DNA of 64,000 nt from Dryococelus australis (taxonomy: Eukaryota > Arthropoda > Insecta > Phasmatodea > Phasmatidae). A program made the position numbers and the translations under genes. Of the stretch, positions 9,801-21,218 are shown in pieces; the stretch's first letter is position 1, and each line of letters begins with the position of its first letter. The notes beneath the pieces are model-generated. The model worked only from the letters and a program-made list of their open reading frames with translations. It did no database searches and was not told the origin of the DNA. The stretch is taken from the NCBI GenBank assembly GCA_029891345.1, contig CM057009.1, positions 295,679,966-295,743,965 on the forward strand. The letters are read 5' to 3'.

Positions 9801-11153
9801 ACTCTTGAAAATATGTTAAATAAATACAGTGACCACAAATTTAAATAATACGCTTATAACTCAACGCTAGTATATGCAATACTTCTGCTACATCACTGTC
9901 GACTTTACTGATTATGTGTCGTTTCCATTGAAATGTATGCAGCCTGCAACAAGGAAATATTTCAACGTTTGATTTCATTTTTACCCATTTAAAGGAGAAC
10001 TATTCAACGCCTGTTAGGTATTCAGACAAGTATTGGCGGGAGAATCTCATAGCTGAGAGTTGCAGTTACCTTCAGGGTTAGTTGTGACCTGCTAGGAAAA
10101 GGTAAATATATCCATCTAGACGTTTTTAAAATCACTGTGTTGACAGAGTTTCGCGTTCTTTTAACTACGCAAGACAACTCGTAATATTTTATCGACAAGC
10201 ATTGCGATAACAAAAAAAAAACCTAATGTGTGACTGATTATCACCCAGACATATCCATCACAATTGTTAAATTTGCTAAGCAATTCGTTAAAAATTATAA
10301 TTATTTTGGCTACGGGTTTTGAATAATTTTACTGTGTTTATTCATCACTTTCAATCACTGGTAAAGATATAATTTATGGTACTGCTCTACAAATTAATTT
10401 TATGTCTGATAGTAGAACACTCACTTACTTGTCGGAACCAATGGCATTCGTACTATGTACTTGATATTACATGCAGTAGCGGTTTATAAACCAACGTGGT
10501 GTTCTCGAAGACCAATTGCATCCGTCACACGTAGGGAGCTTCGTTTACCTGAACCTGTTTTCATATTGAATAAATGAAAAATTTAAACTCACTCCCCTGT
10601 GAAACGTTTCAGCTTTAACAGCAAAAGATAAGATAAAATAAGTCAATATTAAAATTCCCCGGCGAGTGGCTGCACAGTAGTAACGATTGTGTGTGCAAAT
10701 GCGTATTACGATATAACTATTCCATCAGTTTGATTATACTTGATAGCGTTTCAAATTTTTGTGAGGTGTTATTTGATTCAATGCAAATTTTGTTGGCTCA
10801 ACAAGTGACTTCACCTGAGTTAAGTGTACCTGTTGTGGCATAACTTAATCATTTTCGCTGCTGATCATATTTTATCCATCGAAAAATATACCGGTTGTCC
10901 TAATTTAATGCTTACTCTTTGTACGTTAAAGACAGAGAAACTATTAAAGACACTGTATGGGAAGGCCTGTATTTGGCACTATAAGGACATCGTTGTGTGT
11001 ATGCGAGCGCGTGTAGGCATTCTGCTTTTGCCAGTTTCGTTTGTATGGCCACGACCGGCAGCACTACAGTTGTAGAGAAAATGGCGGAGGTGACGAATGT
11101 TTTCTTTCGAGCAAAATAGTCGATTTTAAAAGTGTTATTAGAAATGTGAGAAC
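9801..11153. other. Intergenic DNA upstream of the mariner relic
   Basis: AT-rich, with no gene recognised. The last few hundred bases may include the 5' UTR of the mariner-like element that starts at 11154, but no TIR is identifiable. Confidence 0.45.
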
Positions 11154-11256
11154 ATGACTGAGGTGCAGAGACGATGGAGGGCGGGATTCGATATAGCGCC
11201 ACCATTACGAGTAACAACGGCCATATTGCGTGACAAGCGCCAGCAGGACGGAACTG

Positions 11257-12258
11257 CGCGCACTGTGAAGAAAGGCCGGTGTGACAGGACGAGAGCGGCA
11301 ACCGACGAAGTAGTTGCGGGAATTGTGTGGGCTGTGTTGCAACACGTGCACATGTTCCGCGGGAAGTAGAAGTCTGCACGGCAAGCTGCGCGTGACTCAG
11401 GTGTCAGCAAATCAAGTGTCCGTCATATTTTAAAACAAGTAAAGTGGAGGTCCTATGCACGCACTGTGAAGAAAGGCCGGTGTGACAGGACGAGAGCGGC
11501 AACCGACGAAGTAGTTGCGGGAATTGTGTGGGCTGTGTTGCAACACGTGCACATGTTCCGCGGGAAGTAGAAGTCTGCACGGCAAGCTGCGCGTGACTCA
11601 GGTGTCAGCAAATCAAGTGTCCGTCATATTTTAAAACAAGTAAAGTGGAGGTCCTATGCACGCACTGTGAAGAAAGGCCGGTGTGACAGGACGAGAGCGG
11701 CAACCGACGAAGCAGTTGCGGAAGTGTGTGGGCTGTGTTGCAACACATGCACATGTTCCGCGGGAAGTAGAAGTCTGCACGGCAAGCTGCGCGTGACTCA
11801 GGTGTCAGCAAATCAAGTGTCCGTCATATTTTAAAACAAGTAAAGTGGAGGTCCTATGCACGCACTGTGAAGAAAGGCCGGTGTGACAGGACGAGAGCGG
11901 CAACCGACGAAGCAGTTGCGGGAATTGTGTGGGCTGTGTTGCAACACGTGCACATGTTCCGCGGGAAGTAGAAGTCTGCACGGCAAGCTGCGCGTGACTC
12001 AGGTGTCAGCAAATCAAGTGTCCGTCATATTTTAAAACAAGTAAAGTGGAGGTCCTATGCACGCACTGTGAAGAAAGGCCGGTGTGACAGGACGAGAGCG
12101 GCAACCGACGAAGTAGTTGCGGGAATTGTGTGGGCTGTGTTGCAACACGTGCACATGTTCCGCGGGAAGTAGAAGTCTGCACGGCAAGCTGCGCGTGACT
12201 CAGGTGTCAGCAAATCAAGTGTCCGTCATATTTTAAAACAAGTAAAGTGGAGGTCCTA
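11257..12258 (+). repeat. Tandem array, five copies of a 201-bp unit within the transposase HTH
   Basis: CACTGTGAAG starts at 11261, 11462, 11663, 11863 and 12064, giving spacings of 201, 201, 200 and 201. The unit equals 67 codons and contains one TAG (for example 11367-11369 and 11568-11570) in every copy. The copies are almost identical. Copy 3 has a 1-bp loss and a few substitutions near 11711-11750, and copies 3 and 4 share GAAGCAG where the others have GAAGTAG. The stop therefore preceded amplification, and amplification is recent. Confidence 0.93.
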
Positions 12259-12283
12259 CATTCACACGTTACTTCACGCTGTA

Positions 12284-13032
12284 AGGTTGAAGTAAAGCAA
12301 CTACCTATGGAGCACTGCACCTCGCTGTACAATGTGAAGAAGTCATAAAGAATTAGTACCGACCGCTCAAGAATTTCCAGAAAAGTGTGATTTATGCTGT
12401 ATATGAAAGAAGAATGTATATATTTAGCAACATTATAAAATATTTGTCTAAAATATACTTTTTAAATGTAAAAAATAATCGATTAAAACAGTCTGTGTAG
12501 CAGAAATTACAAGAAAATCTTCTTCAAAAAAGATCGTCTTAATATTTACTGTGATAATGTGTTGTAAAATCATAGTAATAATGTATCTTATCTATTTTAT
12601 TATAAATTTTTTTTAGTCTAGTTTCAATCATAAAAGTTTGAGACAAATGGACGCACATAAAATCAATAATAAAATTTGTTTCCCACATTATTATTACAAT
12701 TCTCTTACATACAATCATAGTAAACATTACAACGATATACCATAACAAAGATTTTCTCGCAAATGCAGCTTCATGAAGCACTCAAAAAGGAAATATGCTT
12801 AGATTTTGTTAAAAATACGGACTATTTTAATCGATTATTTTTTTAAATTAAAAGGGATATTTTTAGTAAAATATTTTATAATGTTGCAAAATATATACAT
12901 TCTTCTTTCATATACAGCATAAATCGCACTTTTCTGGCAATTTTTATGGTGTCTGTACTATTTTTTTTTATGAGGTCTTCACGTTGCATAGTCGAGTGCA
13001 GTGCTCCATACGCAATTACTTTACTTCAACCT
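12284..13032. mobile_element. Long-inverted-repeat element Y, copy 1
   Basis: A 749-bp element with TA target duplications (12282-12283 and 13033-13034) inside the mariner-like transposase. The ends are AGGTTGAAGTAAAG and its inverse. The arms are about 210 bp long and imperfect (12284-12495 against 12825-13032), with a central unique region. No transposase is encoded. Copy 2 at 26935-27730 shares both the arms and the centre. The TA duplication fits mobilisation by a Tc1/mariner-type enzyme, which is inference. Confidence 0.85.
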
Positions 13033-13564
13033 TAATGAAGACGACCCAGATAGGCGTGTCGAATTTCGTGAATAGGTCGCGAACAAGTACAAAGCCAACG
13101 AACATTTCACTAACGTGATCGTTTGGTTCCACGAGGCAATCTTTAAACTGAATGGAACTGTCAACCACCACAACTGTATACACGCACAAGGCCGATGGAA
13201 CTTCGCACATTGTGGCAGAGCAGGCATTTAATCTTTCTGGTTTAATAGCGCGATGCAATTTGCCTGAAACAGGACTTCAGGGGAGGCGGGGGGGGGGGGG
13301 GGGGGGGAACTGCGTTGGCGGAACAGTGACAGGTGAAAGATACGGTACCACGATGAAGGAAAACATTGTGCCAGCTGTTCACTAGCTCTGCCCAGATTAT
13401 GAAAGCTTCTCCCAGCAGGATAGTGCACCGCCACGTGGCTATCAAGGTGTCCGGTAGCTCATGGATAAACGCGTGTCGCGAGAGGGGGGGGGGGGCAGAC
13501 CGACGAGGAAGTGTTGGATATTCTCCCAGATATCCAGATTTAACGACCAGTCTTCGCCCATTTT

Positions 13565-13902
13565 GCAGACCTTCTTCGTTTTACCGTCATAATTTCGAAT
13601 TCGTGGTAATTACTGACAATGCGCGCGTATAGAACATTTACATTTTACGAGTTCTTTAATATTTTTGTGCTTCATTTTAATTGTGTGTTATATGCTTGTT
13701 GTAAATCATCAAGAACTTATTAACTTATTACTAAAGTATAAATATGTTCTCGACTTTTTACGACAAGCATATATCACGCAATTGAAAATACGCACAAAAA
13801 TATTAAACAACTAGTAAAATATAGATTTTCTAAAACCGTACATTGTGAGTAATTACTATGAATCCGAAATTATGACGCGAAAGCGAAGAATTTCTTCAAA
13901 AG
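13565..13902. repeat. Foldback element with about 140-bp arms (Z)
   Basis: The left arm (about 13565-13708) and the right arm (about 13755-13902) are inverted copies. Matched blocks include CATAATTTCGAATTCGTGGT / inverse of ATGAATCCGAAATTATG, and TTTAATATTTTTGTGC / inverse of GCACAAAAATATTAAA. The spacer is about 45 bp. It sits at the decayed 3' part of the mariner relic, where the last recognisable transposase text ends. Non-coding. Confidence 0.72.
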
Positions 13903-13971
13903 TACTAAAGCCGAGCCGTAAAACCGTTAGATTTTTGTCTGTGGAAAACCCTGAGTAACACTGTACGCATA

Positions 13972-14260
13972 GAGCCAACCGTTTTTTCGCGAAAGATTTG
14001 AGGACGAGTTGTGTTCCAACGCCTTTTAGTTCGGAACCACTTTCGTGATTGGATCATTTGAACTGTTACGCGTCGTATGTCTGCCTGCGTATCACGGACA
14101 GTCAGTATCGGACAAACGTAATTCTCATTGGCTCACTCATGCAATAGACTATCCTCACACATGTTAAATGGCAAATAGTGAAATGAAGAATGCAAATGTG
14201 CACATATGATGTTGAAGTCTAGCCTCCGCGTAAATCTTTCGCGAAAAAACAGGTGGCCCC
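13972..14260 (+). mobile_element. MITE family F copy 2
   Basis: The ends CCGTTTTTTCGCGAAAGATTT and TAAATCTTTCGCGAAAAAACAGG are near-perfect inverses. The body shares the TTTCGTGATTGGA and TCATTGGCTCA segments with copies at 5594 and 44995. Non-coding. Confidence 0.75.
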
Positions 14261-14442
14261 ATTCGTGCACAGCAAAGCTACAGACACTGGACGACATGAC
14301 AAGATGGAGATTTTTGGACATTCGCCATTACGATGCAGATGTCTGTCATGGAAAAAACCAGGACTGAGCACGAAAAATTTCTTTAAAAAGACAAGCAATC
14401 TATGCGCGAGAAAATAAATATATGTATACAACACTGTAAAAT

Positions 14443-14968
14443 TCCAAGAAAGGAATAGAGTCAAAAAACAGAACAGAAACTAATTAAGAAAAAGATATGT
14501 ATTTATACATGATCAACAGATAACACATAGAAGATAAAACAGGCAATAAAACTGCTGACAAAGTTAGGATAACACTGACAAAATAAGCAAGAACAAAATA
14601 GAACAACACAACAAAGAAACACACTTAAACACAGCAGTTTAACTAGACACGACAGAATACAAACCAGGAATGCTGTAGTCAAGAATGTATAGGCATAAAG
14701 CCAAAAAATTCCATGAAGGAATCGAGTCAAATAAAACAGGAAAGCAAGCTAAATGCAAAAACCTAGTTATATATATATGGAGAAAAAAAACACTATACTA
14801 CCAACAGACAACATAACAAAGACGACACAGGCTAGTTATCTACTTTCACAAATAAAACAAACACAACGAAGAAACTCTCCACAAGAACAAACAATAGTTC
14901 TCCCCTATCTGTTCCCGTCTTCAGGCAGCGACACACAGCGTCCGAGAACACGAGTGCGACTGACGAGG
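14443..14968. repeat. Diverged tandem duplication of a ~263-bp unit
   Basis: AAATTCC(A/A)AGAAAGGAATAGAG near 14440 recurs as AAATTCCATGAAGGAATCGAG near 14706. An A-rich AACACAACAAAGAAAC block near 14606 recurs near 14866. Offsets are about 262-263 bp. Divergence is substantial, so the duplication is old. Minus-strand frames in both halves begin with a similar peptide, but no protein family is recognised. Confidence 0.55.
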
Positions 14969-17053
14969 AGACCGGAGAAACATGGCACGACAGACTCGGT
15001 TGTGACCGCCTGCGAATCCACTCCCATGGAAGTAGTGGCGGCTGCGTGCACTTGTGTTCTACAACACCGTAGACGATGTCTTTCGACTAGCGGCAAACCT
15101 TTCGAGCTAGTGACGCCCCGTCCCCGTTACATTCGGGCGTCTGTTACTGTTCGTTACCTCTCGGACGAAGACTCGTTACCGTGTTACTAAGTACATTTCG
15201 CCGTGCCTTTGGGAGAAAGCGCGTGTGCCATGAATAGAGTAAAAGTTATTCCAGTTCCTTGCTTCTTATTAAAAGTTTCGTGTACTTAACACGCTTTTAT
15301 TCACCAAAAATAAAAAAATATGTACGAATAACAGACTCTACTCAACACATGATTTTTGTTTAAAATAAGTCGTAGACAGGTTAATGTACTTATAATTTAT
15401 GCTCACAAATTGAGACTTTATTTTGGAGCTGAAAAATTTACGTGTACTTACTTATAGTAAGTTGAGTGTATTTTGTGTTGATTTTAACAGATGGCCACGT
15501 GGATCAATGTTATAACAGTTTCTCTGTACTCTTGGTTAACAAAATATTAACAAAATAAAAATTATGAATGAATGTCTATCGGATTCTCACTATTTTATTT
15601 TGTTTATATACCCCCTCAGTTGTCATGGAACTGCACTTTCATAAACCACCTTATCATGGCATTTATTTTGTGTGAACGTAAAATTTGTTTCATTCGTAAA
15701 GTACTTCTGTAACACTTAACACGTTATTTCTCATCTCTGAGGTTGTGGGACGTAACATTCTTGTAGACTGGTTAATAGATATTAAGATAATGCATAAATG
15801 CAAATAAAAATACTGCTAAGGTCAATACTTTCGTGACACATGCCTGTAGGTTTCTGAAGACACCAGTTAAAAACGAAGGATACGTCACGTCTCTTCCTTA
15901 GACTTAGAGGCCGTTCCGCCCACCCCTCCAGCTTTGCAGTGCCAAACTGGGTGGAGAAGAAGAACTCGTTAATTTTTTCCCCTGAGAATCTTCACTTTGT
16001 TCTTCGGCACGAATCCGCCGGGGCCTGCCCAATATCGACCCGAGATCGCTTTGTGAATAGATACTAGAGTAACGAGTTTTTGCGAGAATCGGTACTCTTT
16101 ACTTCGGATCCAGCGCCGTAACGAGTACTAAAGCAACTAATTGTTTCTATACTCTCATCCCCAGCACACACCCAACGTTGTCCCTATTGCATCAAATACA
16201 AGAAGACCTATTATTTACCCTTTCAAGTTGTTTTGGTATTCACGTTCAAAGAGCGGAAGAATTAATTTGGTACATCAGGTATTTGCTGCTAGTGTCGGCA
16301 ATACTTTTCCCCCAATTAAAATAGCTATGAAAGTCGCTGGTGATTATAAGATACATTTTGCATTGGAAACCCATATATAATTAGAAATGTGCTCATGATC
16401 AACTGGTGTGTTAAACAAACGAATTCCTTACATTATGTGTGAAAGGCAACGTTTTTCCTTAAGTGTTCATGAACAGCTACCGCGAATAACATCAAACAGA
16501 TCGTACGTTGTCCGTTGTTCCGAGATCCAAGCGGGTGCTATACAAGTACAGTTTCAGGCATAAAATAAGTTGATTTCAGGAAGAAACATTATTTACCTTT
16601 GGTCTGAGAAGCTACGGGAACTTGAACGAATGGTTGCATATTGTTCGGGTTATCCAGCGAATTTATTAGCAAAGAGATCGAATGGCTAAAATTACTGTTG
16701 CGTATCTCGTTGTCGTTGTTCGAACCAGTTACTGGTTTCGTCGAACGAAGTTTTCTGTGGGTGCTGACGTAATCCTACGCAACCAATCAGCGGCCAGGTA
16801 AATAGGGAGATTACACGTTTGCCGTTACCGCGTACCTGAGCGGTGTTTAGACACTACTCTTCTCTGCGAACGCTTTGGGAATTTCTCGCTGCTAGTCAGC
16901 TCCTCTTTCCAACTGGCGAAGGAGAGCGGAGCTACGTGTATGAAAACTCTCCTTCGCCACGATGACGTACTTGCAGAGGTCCGGTAATTTCCCGGATTCA
17001 CATAACATCTACACTCTACAATCCTGTGACTCGGGCCTCAGTTCATTGGTAAA
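14969..17053. other. Intergenic DNA, no gene recognised
   Basis: A 145-codon frame (14753-15190) and a 79-codon frame (16141-16380) show no known motif. A 12-bp perfect hairpin (GGCGAAGGAGAG / CTCTCCTTCGCC, 16915-16926 and 16948-16959) lies in a GC-rich segment that also has a CCAATCA motif near 16782. Confidence 0.45.
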
Positions 17054-17334
17054 GCTAGTGATTTTTCACCAGAAAATATGAGTAGACGGTAGACGTCAAT
17101 ACTATAAGCACCCACCAGCAGTTTGTCTACTGCTGTTAGTTGTCTGCTTGAGAAGTAGTTTTCATATTTGACCAGGCCATTCAGAATTCGGCAACATTGG
17201 CACGTCTCCTACGTGACTCGTGTGCAGGCAGTTAACACATGTCAAAAAGTGATTCAGCCACTCGTGCTAGGTAAACGACCCTGCATTGTTTTGAAATATA
17301 GCTGATCTTGAAACCTTTTCATGAACGCTCACTA
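17054..17334 (+). mobile_element. MITE family E copy 2
   Basis: Starts at the CTAGTGATTTTTCACC end and includes the diagnostic AGACGTCAATACTATAAGC, TGTCTGCTTGAGAAG and AAACGACCCTGCATTG text. The right end (near CACTAA) has lost most of the GCGAAATTC motif. Its right edge abuts family A copy at 17337. Confidence 0.75.
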
Positions 17335-17336
17335 AA

Positions 17337-17752
17337 GGCAGATGGTGATAAAGTGATCACTTTTGAAATCAACCTTAGAGAAATGTCTCTGCTTTTACCT
17401 GCATATATTTTAACAAGCGCACTAAGTGACATGCGCCCAGTAAAGTTGGTAACGATGGAGGGGAAGTAATTCCATATCTTAATGTCGAATAAAAAGTGTT
17501 AGGTAACCATTTGTAATAGCTTAAATTATTTATTTCGCTGTATGTTTTTAATGGGTCGAAGTGTAAAAAAAGCATATTTATAAAACATTTACTTTTATAA
17601 TAATTTTATCGTTTCATTTGACCGAAGCACGAATAAAGTGATAAGGTCCATGCCAATGTTCATTTTACATAAGACGGAAGAATACGCAACGTACATACAA
17701 GTAGATCTTAAGCAGGGCTTTCAAAGGTGCTCATTTTACCGCGAATAATCTA
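17337..17752 (-). mobile_element. MITE family A (long form) copy 1
   Basis: The left end is GGTGATAAAGTGATCACTTTTG. The right end is CAAAGGTGCTCATTTTACCG then CGAATAATCTATA. The body has the shared blocks AGTAAAGTTGGTAACGATGG, GTCGAATAAAAAGTGTTAGG and GTAGATCTTAAGCAGGGC. About 415 bp, non-coding. Confidence 0.8.
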
Positions 17753-17756
17753 TAAT

Positions 17757-17885
17757 TCACTATACCTCCGCTCATCAGACACGGCCTGGAGAAGTGTGGA
17801 TCAGTAGTATTCATTCAGGACTCGGGTGTCTTCATTCCATGTGGGCGAGCTGAATACGAGAATTATCTCTGACTGGAGCAGCATA
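17757..17885 (-). repeat. Dispersed repeat family H copy 2 (truncated)
   Basis: Inverse of the block shared by 4160-4345 and 63140-63325 (TCAGACACGGCCTGGAGAAG on this strand). It is shortened on both sides by neighbouring elements. Confidence 0.55.
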
Positions 17886-17985
17886 CAATGAAAAAATGAC
17901 ATCTTCTCGTGTAAACAGACTATTGTTAAGTCTAGCGAGGTGCTGTTTTATTACGCGAAATGATAGGCTCTCTGGAGATTGGCCG

Positions 17986-18273
17986 ATAAGCGGAAATTTC
18001 GCGAGTTCGTTTGACGGCCAGGCTAAAGCCGAAAGTTTTGTATACTCCCAACTCGCTGTTGTCAATTCGCTGGTTCCTTAACGACAAGCCCTTTATTCTG
18101 TGTGCTACGTTTTATATGATGAACTTTGCCTCTTTATACACGTGTATTACTAGGCCACAGTTCTGCAGGACGTGTCAGGAAACGGGTGGTCGAATCACAA
18201 AAGTAACCATTAATCACGCAGTTTTAAATTTTATCCTACCACAAGTCGAACTCGCATAATTCCCGGGTCTCTA
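17986..18273 (-). mobile_element. MITE family C copy 2 (diverged)
   Basis: The left end has AAATTTCGCGAGTTCG followed by a GACGGCCAGGCTAAA segment matching GACCTGCAGGCTAAA of the copy at 23673. The right end is ATAATTCCCGGGTCTCTAG, the inverse of the family start. Internal text is diverged. The next fragment, 18298-18430, begins another C copy that is cut by family E. Confidence 0.6.
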
Positions 18274-18297
18274 GTTGTTGTTGTTGACCATGTATAG

Positions 18298-18430
18298 CGA
18301 TAGGAAAAATTTCGCTAGTTCAATTAACTGTAGGCTATACTCCACAGCCCTGTGTACACTCGAGCCTCAGATGTTTGCTCATTGGCTGCTGCCCCAGAGA
18401 GTAGTCAATGTTTCTCCATGCCTAGCAGTA
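18298..18430 (-). mobile_element. MITE family C fragment
   Basis: Only one end is present: AATTTCGCTAGTTCAATTAA then CTGTAGGCTATACTCCACAGCCCTG, which follows the copy at 23673. It stops where the family E element at 18438 starts, so the E insertion or a deletion removed the rest. Confidence 0.5.
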
Positions 18431-18437
18431 TGTATGG

Positions 18438-18728
18438 TTAGAGCCAGTGATTGTTCACCAAAACAAATATGAGAACACTGTAAACTTCAGTACTATAAGC
18501 ACCTAATAGCAGTTTGTCTATTGCCATTGGTTGCCGTCTACTTGAGAAGGCGTTTTCATATTTGATCGGGCCACTCAGAATTCCGCAGCATCGGCATGGC
18601 TCCTACGCAGTTCGTGTGCATGCAGTTAACGTGTGTCATAAAGTGATTCAGCCAATCAAGATAGGTAAATACCCTGCAGTGTTTTGAAACATAACTTGTC
18701 TTAAAATCTTTTCGCGAAATTCCACTAC
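18438..18728 (+). mobile_element. MITE family E copy 3
   Basis: Starts GTTAGAGCCAGTGATTGTTC and ends TTTTCGCGAAATTCCACTA. Internal landmarks are ACTTCAGTACTATAAGCACC and CAGTTAACGTGTGTCATAAA. It lies in a cluster of C- and E-type MITEs. Confidence 0.75.
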
Positions 18729-19741
18729 CTCTAAGTATGGCACTTGCTACTTGTTTCCTTCCAAGTCTGCTAATTGGCTCATAGTCATCCAGGGCGTGAC
18801 TAATGAATTGTTATCCAATTGCAAAGGTGACTTCAGTGAACACGTGTTGGACATCTATCTTGTCCTGAAATGAATTCGCGAAATTTCCCTACCTCGAACC
18901 ATGTGCCTTTCCATGAAGGCATTTTCTTACATAAATCAGCCAATAAACATTGTGTTATCCACGTACTGAGTGCCTTGTCGTTCCCGAAGAGACACCTAAG
19001 ACGCATGATGATTAAAATCAACCAATCACGAATGTAGCTCTAAAGTGTTTTCATATACAACCAGCCGTGAGTTTTTCCCTACGCGTGAACAACTGAACAC
19101 ACCTAAATATTATCACTGTGACTGAACAGAATTGTGCACCTTCGAATAAGTTGTGTGTGTTTGCGTGTATGTGTCATGTCAAGTACGGCATGAATAAATA
19201 TATCACTTATTTTAAACATCTGAATCCTTGAGTAGAGGAAATAATCTGAATTAGAGACCGTTTTCAATCCACTACGTATGTATTCCATTGTTATTTGTTG
19301 CTGTGGTAGTGGACACTCTTTACGTACGGGTACTCACAAAACACTTTTGCTGGGGCTGCAAGTTGATCAAACGTCTCGCGACGATTTTACTAAAAATTGT
19401 CTCCAAGTATTGTTAGCACCGTGTCAGCTTACCAGTAATCCCAGTCTTATCTATTTTATTGCAGCTTTGGATAACACTTTATTACACGAGAGAGAGAAAG
19501 AAAAAGAAAGAGAGTGAAACTCCAAGTCAGTCACAGTAAGTTGCAGAAATTTAGTTAAACACTGGGGTATTTCTTGTTCGAAATTTCCTCTCTCGGCATT
19601 CTGGACCAATAGGAATTGGCGTAAAAAATATCTAACAGTTACGGGACAATTAATATCCTATTGGGCTATTATTAGATATGGTGTATTATCTCGGAAAAAA
19701 TTGACGGATTCTTAGTAACGTAGAGCAACGTAGGTAATTTG
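18729..19741. other. Intergenic DNA with a MITE end fragment
   Basis: A segment near 18862-18897 (TGAATTCGCGAAATTTCCCT) looks like the right end of another C/E-type MITE whose other end is not recognised. Nothing else was identified. A purine-rich GAGAGAAAGAAAAAGAAAGAGAG tract lies at about 19490-19515. Confidence 0.45.
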
Positions 19742-19958
19742 GCTTAACGTCTCGGTCATCAGAGACGGAGCAAGTCGCTCAGAGAAGGATTGGGGAAGGA
19801 ATCGGGAACGCCTTTGTTGATCAACCATTCCAGAATTCACCTGGAGTAATTTCGGGAAATCATGGAAAATCTAAATCAGGATGGTCGTACCGGGAATCGA
19901 CCCCGGGTCGTTCCGAATGCCATTCCAGTGAGTTACCAATGCGTCATCCCGCGCGGTT
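19742..19958 (-). mobile_element. tRNA-derived SINE, family S3 (copy a)
   Basis: On the minus strand the sequence opens GCGGGATGACGCATTGGTAACTC (A-box region) and then GGGGTCGATTCCCGG (B box). The body is a CATCCTGATTTAGATTTTCC-type segment and the tail is GACTTGCTCCGTCTCTGATGACC. The same body and tail occur in + orientation at 25183-25385. From memory the tail resembles a SINE family of orthopteroid insects, which I could not verify here. Confidence 0.75.
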
Positions 19959-19989
19959 CTTGCTTCTTAGTATTCAACGTACAGCATAT

Positions 19990-20245
19990 ATGTCCGACAA
20001 GCGGCTCTTACCAGCGAGGTCTTGAGAACCAATGAAGGCGACTGAGGCGAGTATGGGGCAGCGCTAGAATGCAGGGGCGGGGAAACGGGAGATCCCCGAG
20101 AAAACCCGTTTACCAGTGGCATCGTCCGGTAAAGATACCCACGTGCGAAAATCCGAGAGTGACCCGACCGGGAATTGAACCTGGCTCGCATTGGTGGAAG
20201 GTGAATAGTCTAGCCGCTCAGCCACCGTGGTATTTTCGGTATCGG
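19990..20245 (-). mobile_element. tRNA-derived SINE, family S1 (copy b)
   Basis: On the minus strand the A box GTGGCTGAGCGGCTAGAC and the B box GGTTCAATTCCC are intact. They are followed by GATTTTCGCACGTGGG, TTCTCGGGGATCTCCCG and a 3' end with AGACCTCGCTGGTAAGAGCC. This is the best preserved Pol III promoter among the S1 copies. Non-coding. Confidence 0.85.
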
Positions 20246-21043
20246 AGGCCATGCATGTATGAAGCTGCTATACCATTTCACTGAGGATTTTGATACTTTA
20301 ACCCTTTCAGATGGCTTTGTAAATTACGAGCGTTTCATGCTTTTCTATTCCATGATACTGCCGACCGCTTCCAAGCCAACGTAATCCAATTCGCAATGTT
20401 TTTTCTTCTGATAAATTTTAAAATCTTAGTTTGGTTTTCAAAAAAGTCGGCTGTTTCTCCCAGAAACTTTTCAAACTGTTTAGTATTTTTAAATTCAAGC
20501 TTGTTTCTTGGCAATCTTCGCTACGACTGTCTTATACCTGTTTTCATTATTCACAAACTTCCCCATATTTCAAAAACATATAGAACTACCATAACCTCAA
20601 TAAACATGTAAACCCGAGTTAAAGTTGAACAATAAATTATATTTTCACTACAGATGCACTTGTAAACAACGTCTACCGAGAATCTTAGTGTTGTAGAAAA
20701 TAGTTAACAATTGTGGAGTTTTCTGTGACACAACTTACAAGTTTGTAGGTTAGGGTTACATAACTTGCCTGTAGAGGTGGAATTTCACTTGTAGTAACAA
20801 GTCCTGCAATGGTAGCTAGAAGTATGGTCGTGTCACAGAAAATATTTTACCTACAAATTGTAGCACTAGTAGGAGTTGTGTTGTACGCCCCTGGTAACAA
20901 ACTTGCCATTAAGCAGCCCAGCCAATAGGAGACTCACAGCATGCATTGTATTGTGTAGGACTTATTACTGATTGCATTAGATGCCAAATAAAAAAAAAAC
21001 ATTTGGTGGCAGGAGTGATTTCAGTACTCCTTCATTACATTTA
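20246..21043. other. Intergenic DNA, nothing recognised
   Basis: AT-rich. TTTTCTGTGACAC (about 20717) recurs inverted as GTGTCACAGAAAA (about 20833), with a diverged TACAAGTTTGTAGG/CCTACAAATTGTA pair nearby. The arms are not in mirror order, so this is probably a degraded element and not a hairpin. Confidence 0.4.
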
Positions 21044-21218
21044 TGATTCATTCATGGCTACTTCCTACTTTTCTGAAGCCCTGCTCAAAGTCTACTTTTG
21101 GAGTATTCCTCCGCCTCATGCAGAACACAGCTGAACAAAATCTTGAAAATTACACCAAAGGGAAAGCGCACCGCATTTGGGCACTCTCAGTTTAATAAAA
21201 AAATTTCCTTATAACTAG

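Larger units (their letters stand above)
11154..13600 (+). pseudogene. Mariner-like (DUF4817-type HTH, DDE) transposase pseudogene, split by an insertion
   Basis: Begins at ATG 11154 with MTEVQRRWRAGF, followed by a DGT..VKKGR linker and an HTH block SARQAARDSGVSKSSVRHIL. This is the layout of a widespread insect mariner-related transposase. The HTH region is expanded by a tandem array (11257-12258). Codons for a LLHA-type motif end at 12281, where element Y1 (12284-13032) is inserted. The frame resumes at about 13034 with NEDDPDRRVEF. The first catalytic Asp is lost (WFHE in place of WSDE, codon 13130-13132). QQD is kept near 13413-13421, and the PDLT block (about 13530-13546) lacks the final acidic residue. 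Poly(G) tracts at 13288 and 13485 also break the frame. It is inactive. Confidence 0.88.

Noticed and set aside
10912..11379. A 155-codon minus-strand frame
   Set aside because: It is antisense to the mariner-like transposase relic and extends only a short way upstream; no domain.
20717..20845. A large hairpin from TTTTCTGTGACAC and its inverse
   Set aside because: The adjoining inverted blocks are in the wrong order to extend the stem, so only a 13-bp match remains.
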